NCBI GenBank assembly: GCA_021852225.1
Contig: JAJZOA010000291.1
Span: 1 to 7,179 of the forward strand
Reading direction: 5' to 3'
DNA length: 7,179 nt
Origin: Planctomycetota bacterium
GTDB taxonomy: Bacteria > Planctomycetota > Phycisphaerae > WQYP01
The notes beneath the pieces were generated by a model. That model searched no databases and was not told where the DNA came from. It was given only the letters and a program-made list of their open reading frames with translations. The translations under genes were made by a program, and so were the position numbers. This document shows positions 6,958 through 7,179 of this stretch, piece by piece. Numbering within the stretch: position 1 is the stretch's first letter; the number at the start of each line of letters is the position of its first letter.

Positions 6958-6986
6958 AACATATTTGCGATTCTGTTTTATGACAA
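6958..6986 (-). promoter_or_regulatory. Sigma70-like promoter of the frameshifted surface-protein gene
   Basis: On the minus strand, TTGTCA (complement of 6981-6986; five of six consensus bases) is followed after exactly 17 bases by TATGTT (complement of 6958-6963; four of six). Transcription would begin near 6951, giving a leader of about 88 bases before the ATG at 6863. It directly abuts the palindrome at 6986-7005. Confidence 0.5.
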
Positions 6987-7005
6987 TTGGCCTGTTCAGG
7001 CCAAT
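6986..7005. promoter_or_regulatory. 20-base perfect palindrome, operator candidate
   Basis: The arms ATTGGCCTG (6986-6994) and CAGGCCAAT (6997-7005) are perfect reverse complements around a central TT. The palindrome starts on the last base of the minus-strand -35 box and covers the -35 and most of the spacer of the plus-strand promoter, where a dimeric repressor could block both. No T-run follows on either strand, so it is unlikely to be an intrinsic terminator. Confidence 0.45.
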
Positions 7006-7014
7006 CGGTATAAT
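6987..7014 (+). promoter_or_regulatory. Plus-strand promoter candidate facing the right edge
   Basis: A perfect TATAAT (7009-7014) lies 16 bases after TTGGCC (6987-6992; four of six -35 bases). It would transcribe rightward from near 7021. Any gene it serves lies mostly beyond the window. One candidate start is ATG 7133, open to the edge for 15 codons (MYIKFDFDSVPHASA) but with no good ribosome site. Confidence 0.35.
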
Positions 7015-7179
7015 TCCGCCACAGTAGCGGCCTTGGCGCAAAAATGTCTGAAGGCGAGGGAACATAAGCCGCAAATCGCGGCGGCGGTGTGCCACGGCCG
7101 GGCGGGGTCAGGGCAAATTCATATAGAGTGCCATGTATATCAAGTTTGATTTTGATAGCGTACCTCACGCGTCAGCGGA
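7015..7179. other. Right-edge region, no supported gene
   Basis: A plus-strand frame from ATG 7133 runs off the window (15 codons). A minus-strand frame (7168-6941, starting at GTG) covers the same bases but runs through both promoters and the palindrome and has no recognisable content. Neither is called as a gene. Confidence 0.3.

Noticed and set aside
6941..7168. 75-codon minus-strand frame starting at GTG
   Set aside because: It has no ribosome site, runs through the palindrome and both promoter candidates, and shows no domain.

Overview
This 7.2 kb stretch looks like an accessory part of a Gram-negative, polysaccharide-degrading bacterium, most likely Planctomycetota (Phycisphaerae-like), with Verrucomicrobiota as the alternative. 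The evidence is a Tat-exported GH29 alpha-L-fucosidase, a secreted protein ending in a PEP-CTERM sorting tag (Pro-Glu-Pro, hydrophobic helix, RRRHR), and a secreted Ser/Thr/Asn-rich beta-strand protein. The taxonomic call is inference from protein style only. No tRNA, rRNA, transposase or CRISPR array was seen.

Layout from left to right. Bases 1-53 hold the last codons of a plus-strand gene whose DNA matches part of the fucosidase gene downstream exactly over 22 bases, so it is probably a second, divergent or shortened fucosidase. A 200-base stretch with three hairpins follows, one of them shaped like a minus-strand terminator. Next is a YqaB-like HAD sugar-phosphate phosphatase (257-898, +). 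It converges on the 598-residue Tat-dependent GH29 fucosidase (1010-2806, -), which has its own intrinsic terminator at 929-964. A 424-base divergent intergenic region separates the fucosidase from the PEP-CTERM protein (3231-4814, +). A 392-base gap without a convincing gene leads to a membrane-anchored SIMPL/DUF541 protein (5207-5998, +). The last gene is a secreted beta-strand-type protein on the minus strand (6127-6863). It is broken by a single -1 frameshift near 6330-6372, with clear coding sense on both sides of the break. At the right edge, about 100-150 bases upstream of its start, a 20-base perfect palindrome sits between two back-to-back sigma70-like promoters.

Functionally, the first half suggests glycan use: extracytoplasmic release of L-fucose, with a cytoplasmic sugar-phosphate phosphatase between two fucosidase copies. 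The second half is surface or envelope proteins of unknown role. The genes are mostly separated by their own gaps and alternate in strand, so this is not one operon. I did not find a convincing new defence or mobile system. The best leads are the inverted fucosidase duplication, the frameshifted surface protein and the divergent promoter with its palindrome.
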